A DNA stretch of 64,000 bases from Anaerolineales bacterium (GCA_020850595.1 JADZEK010000005.1:38993-102992); one strand, 5' to 3'. Positions 1 through 9,582 are shown, numbered from the stretch's first letter. The notes: generated by a model not told the origin, from the letters alone. Program-made: numbers and translations.

Positions 1-2
1 AC

Positions 3-1217
3 ATGGTCATCAGCGACCTGTACGGCGCGGGCGTGCCCAGCGGCCGGCGGCTCACCGAGTTCCCCGGCCGGCCCGACCCGGCCGAGGCCCACCTCCGCAT
101 CCAGGAAGCCCTGCCCTACCTGCCGCACATCCGCAACACAGCCATGTTCTGGCTCACCCGCGTCATCCTCAAAGACCTGTATGGCTGGGACCAGCCCATC
201 ACGGCCGACAACTGGCGCAAGCTCGACGACCTGATCCGCGAGCGCGCCCACGACGTAGCCTGGCACCACAGCGTGCTCGACCGCATCCACATCAAGCGCA
301 CCTGTGCCGAGTACGCGCGGCGCGGCACCGGCGCGGCCGACGACCGCCTGCAATACTCGCTGGAGTGGGGCTTCTTCACCCGCTCGCAGTGGGGCGAGTT
401 CGACACCGCGCTCTACGAACTGGAGCGCTGCTGGGGCAAGCAGCCCGCCGGCTCAGTGCCCATCGGCGCCGGCCGCCGGCCCGCCACCGAACGCACCATC
501 CGCACGCTGGACGATGTGCACGCCGCCGTGGACTGGTACGTCCAGGCCATCCCTTACCCCATGCTGGTCTCGATGGCCACGCACCTCTCCACCGACATTG
601 ATTTCCGCGTCGTCAGTGCAGCGGAGATGGCCGCTGCGCTGGCCCGCCGCGCGCAGGCCGGGCTGGCCGAGCGCAGCCTCTACGCCGGCTATGTGAACGA
701 GGTGTTCCTGACGGCGCTCGAAGCCCACGCCGACGAGCTGGTCTTCCAGTTCAGCTTCGGGGCCGAGCCGCTGCCCTTCGAGAGCGGCGCGCGCCTGAAT
801 CAGCAGACCATCGGGCAGGTGGCCGACATGATCGCCCGCCACCCCAAGCTGCGCTTCCAGTGCCTGTTGGCCAGCCGCCACGCCAACCAGTCGCTGTGCA
901 CCCTGGCCCGCGAACTGCCCAACTTCAGCCTGGCGGGCTACTGGTGGCACAACTTCTTCCCCAGCGCCATCGCGCAGGTGATAGATGAGCGGCTGGACAT
1001 GGTGCCCGCCAACAAGCAGGTCGCCTTCTTCTCCGACGCCTACTGTGTGGAGTGGACCTACGGCAAGTGGGTGCTGGTGCGCCAAATGCTGGCTGGGGCG
1101 CTGGCTGCCCGCGTGGAGCGCGGCCAGTACAGCCGGGACGACGCCCTGGCCGTGGCCCGCGCCATCCTCTACGACAGCCCGCAGACCCTGCTGGGCCTGA
1201 AACCCCGCGCCGAATAA
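3..1217 (+). CDS. Uronate isomerase-like amidohydrolase-superfamily protein (5' end cut by window)
   Basis: At least 404 residues. The C-terminal half looks like the uronate isomerase (UxaC) branch of the amidohydrolase superfamily: GYWWHNFF near residue 310 followed by FFSDAY near 345 resembles the aromatic strand and substrate-loop Asp of UxaC proteins. The usual N-terminal metal-binding HxH segment is absent, so the true start almost certainly lies upstream of the window and the Met at position 3 is internal. UxaC interconverts glucuronate/fructuronate or galacturonate/tagaturonate in the cytosol. That role suits the downstream epimerase and kinase genes and the nearby mannonate dehydratases. 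The exact substrate cannot be read from the sequence. Confidence 0.55.
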   Translation: MVISDLYGAGVPSGRRLTEFPGRPDPAEAHLRIQEALPYLPHIRNTAMFWLTRVILKDLYGWDQPITADNWRKLDDLIRERAHDVAWHHSVLDRIHIKRTCAEYARRGTGAADDRLQYSLEWGFFTRSQWGEFDTALYELERCWGKQPAGSVPIGAGRRPATERTIRTLDDVHAAVDWYVQAIPYPMLVSMATHLSTDIDFRVVSAAEMAAALARRAQAGLAERSLYAGYVNEVFLTALEAHADELVFQFSFGAEPLPFESGARLNQQTIGQVADMIARHPKLRFQCLLASRHANQSLCTLARELPNFSLAGYWWHNFFPSAIAQVIDERLDMVPANKQVAFFSDAYCVEWTYGKWVLVRQMLAGALAARVERGQYSRDDALAVARAILYDSPQTLLGLKPRAE

Positions 1218-1240
1218 CCGCCTGCGCGCCGGCCTGCGCC

Positions 1241-2305
1241 ATGTCGCCTGCCTGCCAGATCCGCGAACTGACGCTGCCGCCGGGAAACCGCGCGGTGGTG
1301 CTCGAAAACGACCTGCTCGCGGCCACCATCCTGCCGGAGCAGGGGGCCGACATTTACGCGCTGGTCTACAAGCCGCGCGGCGTAGACGTGCTCTGGAAGA
1401 GCGGCCGCCTGCAAGCGGGCCGCCGCGCCGTGCCGCCGGGTGAGCCAAGCCTCTCCGCCTGGCTGAACACCTACTCCGGCGGATGGCAGGTGCTGTTCCC
1501 CAACGGCGGCGCGGCCAACGCGCACCAGGGACTGACCCACAGCTTTCACGGCGAGGCGGCGGTTTCCGCCTGGGACTACACGGTGCCTAGCGCCGGGCCG
1601 CGCGCCGCCGAGGTGCGCCTGAGCGTGACGTTGGCGCACAGCCCCTTCCGGCTGGAGCGCACCTTGCGGCTGGAAGCCGGGCGGCCGGTGCTTCAACTGC
1701 ATGAGCAGGTCTCCAACACCAGTGCGGCGGTGCAGGCCTATATCTGCGGCCAGCACCCGGCCTTCGGCGCGCCCCTCATCGGCCCGGCCTGCCGCATAGA
1801 CACGGGCGCCAGCTTCCTGCTGGCCGACCCCGCGGCCAGTGGCCCGGCGTCGCCGCTGACGGCCGGCTCGCGCTACCCCTGGCCGGTGCCCGCCGCGGCC
1901 GGGCGCGCCGCCGCGGTCAACACCCTCCCCGACCAGGCCACCCCGCGCCGCCTGATGGCCTACTTCACCGATTTCGAGGCCACCGCCTGGTACGCGCTGA
2001 CCAATACCGCCCTGGGCTTTGGCGTAGGCCTGGCCTGGCCGCGTGTGGTCTACCCTTATGCCTGGTTCTGGCAAGAACTGCGCGCCACGCCCGACTTCCC
2101 CTGGAACGGGCAGGCGTATGTCATGGCGATTGAGCCTGCCACCTGCTTTCCCGCTCACGGGCTGGCTGCCGTGGCCCGCCAGACCGGCACCGTGCGCTCG
2201 CTGGCTCCGGGCGCGGCCATCAGCGTAGACTTGTGCGCCGCCTTTTACGACGGCTCTCGCGGCGTGGCGCGCCTGGCCCCCGACGGCACGGTGCAACTGA
2301 AGTGA
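1241..2305 (+). CDS. Aldose 1-epimerase-like / DUF4432-type protein
   Basis: A 354-residue protein starting at the ATG 23 nt after the preceding stop; a longer in-frame extension would overlap the upstream gene. The beta-rich sequence has features of the galactose-mutarotase-like supersandwich fold: a TILPEQGADIY segment near residue 30, HSFHGEAA near 105, and a late region with WFWQELRATP. Members of this fold interconvert sugar anomers or bind sugars. Its place between a uronate-isomerase-like gene and an FGGY kinase suggests that it prepares the anomer used by one of those enzymes. The family is assigned from overall pattern rather than a decisive motif. Confidence 0.6.
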   Translation: MSPACQIRELTLPPGNRAVVLENDLLAATILPEQGADIYALVYKPRGVDVLWKSGRLQAGRRAVPPGEPSLSAWLNTYSGGWQVLFPNGGAANAHQGLTHSFHGEAAVSAWDYTVPSAGPRAAEVRLSVTLAHSPFRLERTLRLEAGRPVLQLHEQVSNTSAAVQAYICGQHPAFGAPLIGPACRIDTGASFLLADPAASGPASPLTAGSRYPWPVPAAAGRAAAVNTLPDQATPRRLMAYFTDFEATAWYALTNTALGFGVGLAWPRVVYPYAWFWQELRATPDFPWNGQAYVMAIEPATCFPAHGLAAVARQTGTVRSLAPGAAISVDLCAAFYDGSRGVARLAPDGTVQLK

Positions 2306-2355
2306 CCCAGCCTCACAGCCATCTGGCCGCGCCTGTCGCTCTAACCCTGTGACCT

Positions 2356-3867
2356 ATGACCGCTTCTGAGATCATGCTTGCGCTCGACCTGGGCACCACC
2401 GGCATCAAGGCCGGCGCCTTCGACCAGGACCTGAACTGCCTGGGCAGTCATCTGGTGGAGAACCACCTGCGCTACCCCGCGCCGGGGCTGGTCGAGCAAG
2501 ACCCGGCGCACTTCCTCAACTCGGCGTTGGCGCTCGCCCGGCGGCTGGCGGCCCAGTTGGGCCGGCGCGCCCAGAACGTGACGGCCATCGTGTGCAGCGG
2601 GCAGATGGGCGGCCTCCTGGGCGTGGACGCAGACTGGAACGCGGTCGGCCACTTCGACGCCATCCTCGACACGCGCAGCAACGTGGCGCGCTCGCAGATC
2701 GAACCGTACCAGCGCGCTATCCTGGCCCGCTGCGGCGGGCTGACCACGCAGCTAGAGAAGATGCTCTACTGGCGCGATCATTACCCGGCCGCCTATGCGC
2801 GCCTCGCCAAGTTCGTGCCGTTGAACGGCTATCTGGCGGGCGTGCTGGCGGGCCTGAGCGCCGCCGACGCCTATATTGACCACACCATGACTTCCGTAAA
2901 CGGCCTGCTCAACGCCGTGACCGGCGCGTGGGAGGCCGACCTGGCGCGTGACCTGGCCCTGCCGCTAGCCAAGCTGCCGCGCCCGGTGGCCTCGGAGACC
3001 GTGGTGGGCACGCTCACTCCTGCCCTGGCCGACCGGCTGGGCCTGCCGCGCGGTGTGCCCATCCTGGCGGGCGCGGGCGACGGCGCCGCCACCTACGCGG
3101 GGTCCGGCATCAACCGGCAAGGTCAGGCGCTCGACCTCTCCGGCACCTCCTGCGCGCTGGGCGCGTACTCCGACCACTTCTTGCCCGACGTGGACGAGCA
3201 GCTCTTCGTCAACATGAAGTCGCCCACCGACCCCGGCTGGTTCGTGATCTACATCAATCACTTTGGCCTGACACACCGCTGGTTCCTCGACGCCTTCTGC
3301 CAGGAACTGATCCAGGCCCAGGGCGTGCCCGCGGCCTACCGCGCGCTAGACGCCGAGGCCGCGGCCCTGGAGCCGGGCAGCGGCGGCGTGCTGGCCGTGC
3401 CCCACCTGAGCGGGCAGACCTCGCCGCCCCGGCCCTACACCCGCGGCGCGTGGCTGGGCTTTGGGCTGGGCTACACCCGGGCGCACTTCTATCGCTCGCT
3501 GCTGGAGGCGCATGCCTTTGAGTACTGCCGCGCCAAGACGCACCTGACGCGCCTGAGTCCCACCATGCAGTTGCACGAAGTATTCGTGTCGGGCGGCGGC
3601 TCGCGCAGCGACCTGTGGAACCAAATCAAGGCCGACGTGCTTGGCTCGACCTATCGCCGGCTGGTGGAGAGCGACCTGAGCACCCTGCGCGGCGACGCGC
3701 TGGTGGCAGCCCGGGCGCGTGGCTGGGACGTGCCCGCCGGGTTCCTGAAGTTCGACCGGGAGTACCCCGCTAACCCGGCCAACACCGAGCGCTACGCGGC
3801 GCTGGCCGAAAACTTTCAGGCGTGCGCGGGCGGCCTCGACCCGCTGATGGCGCGGCTGTTTAGGTAG
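2356..3867 (+). CDS. FGGY-family carbohydrate kinase (xylulokinase-like)
   Basis: 503 residues, a normal length for the FGGY family. The N-terminus has the ATPase phosphate-1 motif ALDLGTTGIKAGAFD (about residues 9-23). The second domain holds GAGDGAATYAGSG (about 237-249), the Asp-bearing region of the kinase site, and the C-terminus has VSGGGSRSDLWNQIKADV (about 413-430), the typical FGGY adenosine region. These cytosolic kinases phosphorylate keto-sugars or polyols such as xylulose, gluconate, rhamnulose or ribulose; the substrate is unresolved. It is last in a plus-strand cluster and is followed by a strong bidirectional hairpin. Confidence 0.85.
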   Translation: MTASEIMLALDLGTTGIKAGAFDQDLNCLGSHLVENHLRYPAPGLVEQDPAHFLNSALALARRLAAQLGRRAQNVTAIVCSGQMGGLLGVDADWNAVGHFDAILDTRSNVARSQIEPYQRAILARCGGLTTQLEKMLYWRDHYPAAYARLAKFVPLNGYLAGVLAGLSAADAYIDHTMTSVNGLLNAVTGAWEADLARDLALPLAKLPRPVASETVVGTLTPALADRLGLPRGVPILAGAGDGAATYAGSGINRQGQALDLSGTSCALGAYSDHFLPDVDEQLFVNMKSPTDPGWFVIYINHFGLTHRWFLDAFCQELIQAQGVPAAYRALDAEAAALEPGSGGVLAVPHLSGQTSPPRPYTRGAWLGFGLGYTRAHFYRSLLEAHAFEYCRAKTHLTRLSPTMQLHEVFVSGGGSRSDLWNQIKADVLGSTYRRLVESDLSTLRGDALVAARARGWDVPAGFLKFDREYPANPANTERYAALAENFQACAGGLDPLMARLFR

Positions 3868-3923
3868 CGGCCGTTGCGCCCAGGCGTGCGCAGCCGCCGA
3901 TCACCAGCGACGAAAATGAAAAT

Positions 3924-3956
3924 CGGCGGGCTGGAGCATGACGCTCCAGCCCGCCG
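3924..3956. terminator. Bidirectional intrinsic terminator-like hairpin
   Basis: A perfect 14-bp inverted repeat (3924-3937 with 3943-3956) with a 5-nt loop lies between the convergent kinase gene (stop 3867) and the minus-strand SDR gene (stop 3984). It is flanked by an AAAATGAAAAT stretch on the left and a short T run on the right, so it could end transcription from both sides. Confidence 0.75.
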
Positions 3957-3983
3957 GCTTGTTTCCGGCGCTGGCGTGCCGGC

Positions 3984-4823
3984 CTAGCCCACGTCGGCGT
4001 GCACCCAGCTCAGCAGGCGCGCCGCCTTGGAGCAGTCGAACAGGCTGTTGGTGCCTGGCACTGCCTGCCGAAACGGCGCGTTAGGGTAAGCGTGGTGGGC
4101 CAGTTCCATGGAAGGGATGGTGGAGTTCGTGCGCGGGGCCATGATGTTGAAGATCTCGTGGCCCTTGAAATCGGCTTCAACCGCCAGCAGGGCGGCGCGC
4201 GCGGCCTCGGTCACCAGCGTCCAACCCCACAGATTGCGCGCGCTACCGGCCTCGGCTGTCTCGTAAACCGTCTGGAGCACGGGCGGCGCATCGGGCAGCG
4301 CGTGAAAACGCAGGCTGCTGATGGTCATGTCGGGGAAGCGGCGCGCGAACGAGTCGGCCGTGACCTCGCCGATCCACTTCGAGAGCGAATAATCATCCTC
4401 GTTGTAGGTCGGGTGCTTTTCATCCACCGGGAAATAGTCGAAGTGGCCGAGCTTGCTGCCCAGCCCGCCGTAAGCATTCACGCTGGAGGCCAGCGCCAAC
4501 TTCTTGATGCCCAACTCCGACGCGGCAGACAGCGCGTTGTAGTTGATGGTGATGTTGTTTGAATACACCACCCCCGGCGGCTGGCCCCAGGGCCCGTTGA
4601 AGGCGGCCAGGTGGATGATGGCGTCAGCCCCGCGCACGGCCCCGGTGAAGGCCGTCAGGTCATTCATCTCCACGACTACGTTGGTCACCTGCTCTGTGTC
4701 GGGGTAGGCCGGCGACCCGGCGCGGTCGAGGCTGCGTACGCGGTAGCCCCTCGCGAGCACGTGGGCGATCACCACGCGCCCCAGGCGGCCGTTGCCGCCG
4801 GTAACGACGATTTCCTTGCTCAT
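3984..4823 (-). CDS. NAD(P)-dependent epimerase/dehydratase (extended SDR), last gene of the 12-kb sugar-acid operon
   Basis: 279 residues from the ATG at 4823. A longer frame exists, but this Met directly precedes the Rossmann strand. TGGNGRLGRVV gives the GxxGxxG dinucleotide site and YSLSK gives the catalytic YxxxK. Its ATG overlaps the TGA of the upstream GH42-like gene by four bases, so the two are probably translationally coupled. It is paralogous to the SDR at 10526-11362: both carry YFPVDE.HP followed by DDY.LSK. Members of this group act on nucleotide sugars or oxidise uronates and aldoses. In this operon an aldose or uronate dehydrogenase role is the likelier one. Confidence 0.8.
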   Translation of the reverse strand: MSKEIVVTGGNGRLGRVVIAHVLARGYRVRSLDRAGSPAYPDTEQVTNVVVEMNDLTAFTGAVRGADAIIHLAAFNGPWGQPPGVVYSNNITINYNALSAASELGIKKLALASSVNAYGGLGSKLGHFDYFPVDEKHPTYNEDDYSLSKWIGEVTADSFARRFPDMTISSLRFHALPDAPPVLQTVYETAEAGSARNLWGWTLVTEAARAALLAVEADFKGHEIFNIMAPRTNSTIPSMELAHHAYPNAPFRQAVPGTNSLFDCSKAARLLSWVHADVG

Positions 4824-7099
4824 GCGGTCACTTCTGCCGGCCCGCCCTCGAGCGCGCGCAGGGCCGCGGCCGGGCCGGTGTAGAACAGCGCCGTGCTCGC
4901 CGGCGGCAGTTGCGTGCAAAACTCGGCCGTGTTCGCGCCGAGCGCTTGGCGGTTGTAAAGATCGTACACGACCTCGGCCGGGGCCGGCAGCTTGAAGGTG
5001 CGCGGCCCGCCCTTCACCGTGTGCGCCGCCAGGAAGCGCGGCGTGGCGTAGAGCACGTCGCCGTCTTCGTTGTACAGGTGCACCCCGGCGAAGCGCGCTA
5101 CGCCGCGCAGCACCGGCGACGGGATGTTGGGGGTCGCGCAGTACACCGAGTTCCAGGCCTCCGGCGTGCCCGCGTTGAAGGTCTTGACGCCCAGCCCCGG
5201 CTGGTTGCGGCCCAGCGCGTAGATCACGTTGCCCAGGATGGTGGCGTCGTCGTCCTCCAGGTGGAAGATTGGCGCGATCATCCGGTTCGTGCCCCAGAAC
5301 AGCTCCTGCGACACATCCCGCGTGATGGCGTGGTCAAAGTTCGTCACGTGCATCTGCGGCGTCCAGTAGCTCTTGCCCAGGCCGAACGTGAAGCCCGTCA
5401 GGTCGGTCATGTGGTCGCGGCTGTGCGGCGCGGCGGCGTCGTCCTGGTTGATATAGCCCGGGGCGTACAAAAACAGGCCGGTCTTGCCCGCCCGGCGCAG
5501 TTGGGCCTTCAGCGCGGCGCGGCGGTCGTTGTTCAGATGAAAGATGTTCAGGAAGATATAGAGCTTGTACTCCGGCAGGCGCCCTTCCAGCAGGTCGTTC
5601 AGCAGGTACAGATCGTGCGGCGCGCCGAAGCGGTTGAGGTTCATCAGCCGCTGATGCCAGATCAGCGGCAGGCTCAGCGTGTTCTTGTTCGCCTCGTACC
5701 GGTAAGACTCGTCGTCCAGGAAGACCGCCACCTCGGCGCTGGGGCGGCGGTCGAACCGCACCGCCCAGTTGCCGATCTGGTGAAAGCGCGCCTGCAGCGC
5801 GTGGAACTCGTCCACGATGCTCGGGTCCTCCTGGAAGTAGTCGTTCTCCAGCCAGGTGATGCCCTGGGCGTGGGTCAGCACCTCCGCGAAGTTGCGCTTG
5901 TAGATGGCCGGCGAGAGTTTCACCGGATGCATGCGCTTGCGCGGGTCGAAGTTGTTGTGCATCAGCGTGTCTTCTTCGAACCAGTACAGCTTGTTGTGCA
6001 GGCGCAGGCTCTCGCTGGGCTGCATCGCCAGCCCGTCGCCGCCCAGCCCGCGGAAGCCATAGGTGTACGGGCTGACGAAGAAGTCAATGTCCGGCGAGCG
6101 CAGCGCCTTAGCCAGGCCCAGGTGGCCGCTGCGCTGGATGGTGGCGGCCTCGCCCGCCGCCAGGCCCACCGCGCCGCTGCCCATGTGGCCGTCCACAAAG
6201 AAAGCGTCGTTCCACGACAGCTCCATCAGGTAGCCGTAGAACGCGCCGGTCAGCTTGTCGCCGCCGGTCAGTTCCTTCACGTGGCGGCAGTAGTCGAGCA
6301 GCGTGTCGGCGCACAACTCGCCCAACGCCTCGTAGTAGTCAATCACGTGGCGTTCGCTGTTCGGGTCGCGGAAGTGGTAATGCCCCGGCGTGTCCTGGTC
6401 GGCGCTGCTAGGCACGGCCGCGGTCGCCAGCCTGGCTTCCGGCTGGTTCCAGGCGGCCTGCAAACCGGCATCGCTGCCGTAGCGCTTGGTCAGCCATTCG
6501 CGAAAGTAGCGCTGCATCGGCGCGCCGAAGTCGGCGTTGGCCGGGTCCATGCTCGACCAGCTCTTGATCCACTCGCCACACACGCCGGTGCAGATCTGGT
6601 AGCCGATCACGCGGTCGTACATGCCTGTCTCGCGCAGATTGGCGATCAGGGCGGTCAGCAGGGCCTTCGAGTCCCTGTGCCAGACGGTCGAGGCATACGA
6701 GGCCGAGCGCGCCTCGCCTTCCGACAGCACTTCGCCTTCTTCGGGGTGCGCCTTGTTCCACCAGTTGTCCAGCAGGTGGTGCGTCTCGAACATCAGGCGC
6801 AGGTTGAACAACGCCTCCGGGTCGGCGTCAATCGCCTTCTGCAGGCGCGCCGCGTTCTCGCTGAAGTCGTACGGCGACGGGTTGTCGGGGCGCGGGCCGC
6901 ACCAGTCGTTGCTCAGGCCGTCTAGCGTGTAGATGTGCACGCCCGCCTTGGCAAAGGCCCGCATAGCGGCCTGCGTCAATTCGACGCTCTGGGGGTCTTG
7001 CAAGTTGAAACCGCCGATCCATTGCAGGTTTGCGTAGATCGGCTTGCCATCCAGAAACAGGGTCGGCGCGCCGTTGTGCGCTCGGATGTGAGCTTTCAT
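4820..7099 (-). CDS. GH42-like (clan GH-A, beta-galactosidase-type) glycoside hydrolase
   Basis: 759 residues without a signal peptide, so probably cytosolic. An N-terminal (beta/alpha)8 barrel (about residues 1-420) is followed by a flavodoxin/trimerisation-like region and a beta domain, as in GH42. Candidate catalytic acids are Glu176 in VCGEW and Glu375/376 in YWFEED. The usual GH42 acid/base context is Asn-Glu, whereas here Gly precedes Glu176, so the subfamily is divergent. It lies 39 nt downstream of an enolase-superfamily dehydratase and is coupled to the SDR gene. It would hydrolyse short oligosaccharides brought in by the ABC importer of this operon. A remote GH-A family other than GH42 remains possible. 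Confidence 0.65.
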   Translation of the reverse strand: MKAHIRAHNGAPTLFLDGKPIYANLQWIGGFNLQDPQSVELTQAAMRAFAKAGVHIYTLDGLSNDWCGPRPDNPSPYDFSENAARLQKAIDADPEALFNLRLMFETHHLLDNWWNKAHPEEGEVLSEGEARSASYASTVWHRDSKALLTALIANLRETGMYDRVIGYQICTGVCGEWIKSWSSMDPANADFGAPMQRYFREWLTKRYGSDAGLQAAWNQPEARLATAAVPSSADQDTPGHYHFRDPNSERHVIDYYEALGELCADTLLDYCRHVKELTGGDKLTGAFYGYLMELSWNDAFFVDGHMGSGAVGLAAGEAATIQRSGHLGLAKALRSPDIDFFVSPYTYGFRGLGGDGLAMQPSESLRLHNKLYWFEEDTLMHNNFDPRKRMHPVKLSPAIYKRNFAEVLTHAQGITWLENDYFQEDPSIVDEFHALQARFHQIGNWAVRFDRRPSAEVAVFLDDESYRYEANKNTLSLPLIWHQRLMNLNRFGAPHDLYLLNDLLEGRLPEYKLYIFLNIFHLNNDRRAALKAQLRRAGKTGLFLYAPGYINQDDAAAPHSRDHMTDLTGFTFGLGKSYWTPQMHVTNFDHAITRDVSQELFWGTNRMIAPIFHLEDDDATILGNVIYALGRNQPGLGVKTFNAGTPEAWNSVYCATPNIPSPVLRGVARFAGVHLYNEDGDVLYATPRFLAAHTVKGGPRTFKLPAPAEVVYDLYNRQALGANTAEFCTQLPPASTALFYTGPAAALRALEGGPAEVTA

Positions 7100-7138
7100 C
7101 GAATAACCACCTTAATCCAATCTCTCCGGTTAAACGCC

Positions 7139-8329
7139 CTAATCGAAGAAGTTCTCGTCGCCGGCGGGCAGGTACTGGCGCGCCTTCTCCACGTTGAAAT
7201 CCACGCCCAGGCCGGGGGTGTCCCACACGTCAATCAGGCCGTTCTTGACGATCGGGTTGGGCAGCCCGGTGATGATGTCGTACCACCAATCCGGCTTGCC
7301 CACCGGGTACTCAAAGGCGATGTAGTTCTGCGGCATCGTGGCGCACACGTGCACCAACCCGGCCAGGCCGATCAGGCCGTCGTAGATGCCGTGCGGGGCC
7401 ATCAGGATGCCGTGCAGGTCGGCGTACTCCGCCACCCACTTCAGCTCGGCCAGCCCGCCAACGTCCTCCGGGTCGGGGCCGATCACCCGCACGGCCTGCC
7501 GCTCGATCAACTCCTTGAAGTTGTGGCGCAGGTAGACCTGCTCGCCGGTGTGGGTCGGCGTGCTGGTCGCCATGGTCAGGTCGCGATACACATCGGCCAG
7601 GTTGTAGGGCGAGTAGTCGCCGGACAGCAAGTCCTCGACCCACATGATATTGAGCGGCTCGAGCGCCTTGGCGAAGCGGATGGCGTCGGGCAGCACCCAG
7701 CCGGGGCCGCAGTCGAGCGTTAGGCCGATGTCGTCGCCGATGACGGCCTTCATGGCCTCCACGCACGCGATGACGTGCTTCAGGCCCTTCTCCGTCAGCA
7801 GGCCCTTGTTGGGGTGGGCCGGGGCGTTGATGTACTCGCCGTAGGAGAAGTTGGGCAGGTCGCGCGGCATGGCGCTGTGAAAGCCCACGCTTTGCTTAAT
7901 GATCGTGAAGCCCTCGGCCGCGGCCACGCTCTTGGCGAGGTCAGCCGCATAGTCGTCGGGCGATAGCAGGTTCCCGCCGTGGCGCACGCCGCCGTTATAG
8001 ATGCGCACACGGTCGCGCACCTTGCCGCCCAGCAGCTTATACACCGGCAGGCCCGCGGCCTTGCCGGCGATGTCCCACAGCGCCATCTCAATAGCGCTGA
8101 CCGCGCTGCCCCACGGCTTAAAGCCGCCCAACCGCCGAATCTTGAGCATGACGCGCTCTACGTTGGTGGGGTCTTCGCCGACGATGAACTGCTTATAGAA
8201 CAGGATGTGCGAGCGCAGATACGGTTTGGCGTTCTCGGCCTGGCCGTAGCCATAGATGCCTTCGTCGGTGTTGATGCGCACGGTCGGGTTCTGGCCGATA
8301 ACAGCGCACTTCAAATCGGTAATCTTCAT
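7139..8329 (-). CDS. Mandelate racemase/muconate lactonizing family sugar-acid dehydratase
   Basis: 396 residues with the full enolase-superfamily plan: an N-terminal capping domain with MALWDIAGK, then a barrel with metal ligands Asp206 (LTLDC), Glu232 (MWVED) and Glu263 (HTGEQ). Lys145 and His313 (APHG) are candidate acid/base residues. The type resembles galactonate, arabinonate or fuconate dehydratases, which remove water from an aldonate to give a 2-keto-3-deoxy acid in the cytosol. It follows a second MR/MLE gene by 42 nt in the same operon, and the two are not close copies, which suggests different sugar-acid substrates. Confidence 0.87.
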   Translation of the reverse strand: MKITDLKCAVIGQNPTVRINTDEGIYGYGQAENAKPYLRSHILFYKQFIVGEDPTNVERVMLKIRRLGGFKPWGSAVSAIEMALWDIAGKAAGLPVYKLLGGKVRDRVRIYNGGVRHGGNLLSPDDYAADLAKSVAAAEGFTIIKQSVGFHSAMPRDLPNFSYGEYINAPAHPNKGLLTEKGLKHVIACVEAMKAVIGDDIGLTLDCGPGWVLPDAIRFAKALEPLNIMWVEDLLSGDYSPYNLADVYRDLTMATSTPTHTGEQVYLRHNFKELIERQAVRVIGPDPEDVGGLAELKWVAEYADLHGILMAPHGIYDGLIGLAGLVHVCATMPQNYIAFEYPVGKPDWWYDIITGLPNPIVKNGLIDVWDTPGLGVDFNVEKARQYLPAGDENFFD

Positions 8330-8371
8330 TGTTGCGGGTTCCTTGATCTGTTCAGGCTAGGGCGGCTGGGT

Positions 8372-9577
8372 CTAGTCCCAGGTGTCGCCGTCGAGGAGCG
8401 AATTGAGGACGTCGGGGATGAGGGTGATGCCCAGGCCGGGGCCATCCGGCACCTTAAGCTTGCCGTTCTGGATGACCACGCCTTCCTCGGCCATGTTCTC
8501 ATAGAGCTGCTGGCTCACCGGCTGACGGCTCTCGGTCATGACAAAGTTGCGCACCATCGCCCCGTAGTGGGCGGTGCCAATCAGGTGCACGTAGCTGCCG
8601 GCCATGTGCGTGATGAGCGGGATGTTGTAGATCTCGGCCATGGCGGCGATGTACCGCCCGCCCGTGAAGCCGCCAATAAAGGCCAGGTCGGGGTGCATGG
8701 CGTCAACCGCGCCGTTGGCCATGAACTGCAAAAACTCGGCCGGGTGCTCGAGCTTTTCACCCGTCATCACCCGCACCTTGGCGGCCTGGCGGTAGGCCTT
8801 CCAGGTGTCGCTGTACATCACCGGCAGGCCGTCCTCGACCCACAGCGGCTTGGCCGGGGCCACGGCCTCGGTCAGGCCCACGGCGCTGGCCAGGTCCCAC
8901 TCGTTGTGGCAGTGGACGATGATGTCGTAATCCCAGCCCAACGCCTCGCGGCAGTTTTCGTAGCCGCGCCGGATCAGGTCCAGCTCGGACTGCTTGAGCA
9001 TGGGGGCCAGGAAGCCGCCGCGGTGACGGTCGGGGTGGATGCGCCCGCCCCGGTAGTTGAGCCACTCAAAGCCGAACTTGAAGACGCGGTAGCCCCACGG
9101 ATTGGCCTTCAATTCGTCGGCCCAGTCGCGGCAGCTAATCGGGTCAAACCAGTCCTGCGGGCCGGCAGTGTTGATGTACATCTCGATCTCATCGCGGAAG
9201 CGCCCGGTCGTCAGGCGTGAGGCCGAGATGTTGAAGACCTTGCCGGCGATGTCCCACAGCGCCATCTCGATGCCGCTGACGGTGGGGTTCTGCACCCAGT
9301 GGGCGTGCCACTGCGCCTGCATGCGCGTCATCTCGGCGTGGCACTTCTCGATCTCCAGCGCGTCCATCCCAATCAGCCGGTCGCGCATGAAGTCAATGTA
9401 GCTCTGCGCTACGTTGGCCGGCAGCCCGGCCTCGCCCAGGCCCTCGATGCCGGCGCTGGTCTTCACGCGGATGAGGGACTGGATGGAGTGCTCTTTCAGC
9501 TTGTAGGCCTTGATCTCCGTGATCTTGACCTGGTTGCGCTCCTTCGCGGCGAGCGCCTGGTAGGCTTCGGTGGTCAT
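8372..9577 (-). CDS. Mandelate racemase/muconate lactonizing family protein with an Asp-to-His change at the first metal ligand
   Basis: 401 residues, enolase superfamily: the capping domain carries MALWDIAGK and the barrel carries WVED (Glu248) and MTGEK (Glu274), with His324 in THMAGS as a possible base. The strand that normally supplies the first Mg ligand as VDxH reads VHCHNE, with His222 in the Asp position. This may alter metal binding or mark a particular subfamily. The ATG lies just downstream of the aldo/keto reductase stop (5-nt gap), so the start at 9577 fits operon spacing. The valine before KITEI is GTC and cannot be a start. It is probably a sugar-acid dehydratase or epimerase. 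Confidence 0.8.
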   Translation of the reverse strand: MTTEAYQALAAKERNQVKITEIKAYKLKEHSIQSLIRVKTSAGIEGLGEAGLPANVAQSYIDFMRDRLIGMDALEIEKCHAEMTRMQAQWHAHWVQNPTVSGIEMALWDIAGKVFNISASRLTTGRFRDEIEMYINTAGPQDWFDPISCRDWADELKANPWGYRVFKFGFEWLNYRGGRIHPDRHRGGFLAPMLKQSELDLIRRGYENCREALGWDYDIIVHCHNEWDLASAVGLTEAVAPAKPLWVEDGLPVMYSDTWKAYRQAAKVRVMTGEKLEHPAEFLQFMANGAVDAMHPDLAFIGGFTGGRYIAAMAEIYNIPLITHMAGSYVHLIGTAHYGAMVRNFVMTESRQPVSQQLYENMAEEGVVIQNGKLKVPDGPGLGITLIPDVLNSLLDGDTWD

Positions 9578-9582
9578 AGGTA

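Noticed and set aside
4910..6925. Plus-strand frame of over 600 codons opposite the GH42-like gene
   Set aside because: An antisense shadow of a gene with clear family features; composition is Val/Arg/Gln-rich without domain motifs.
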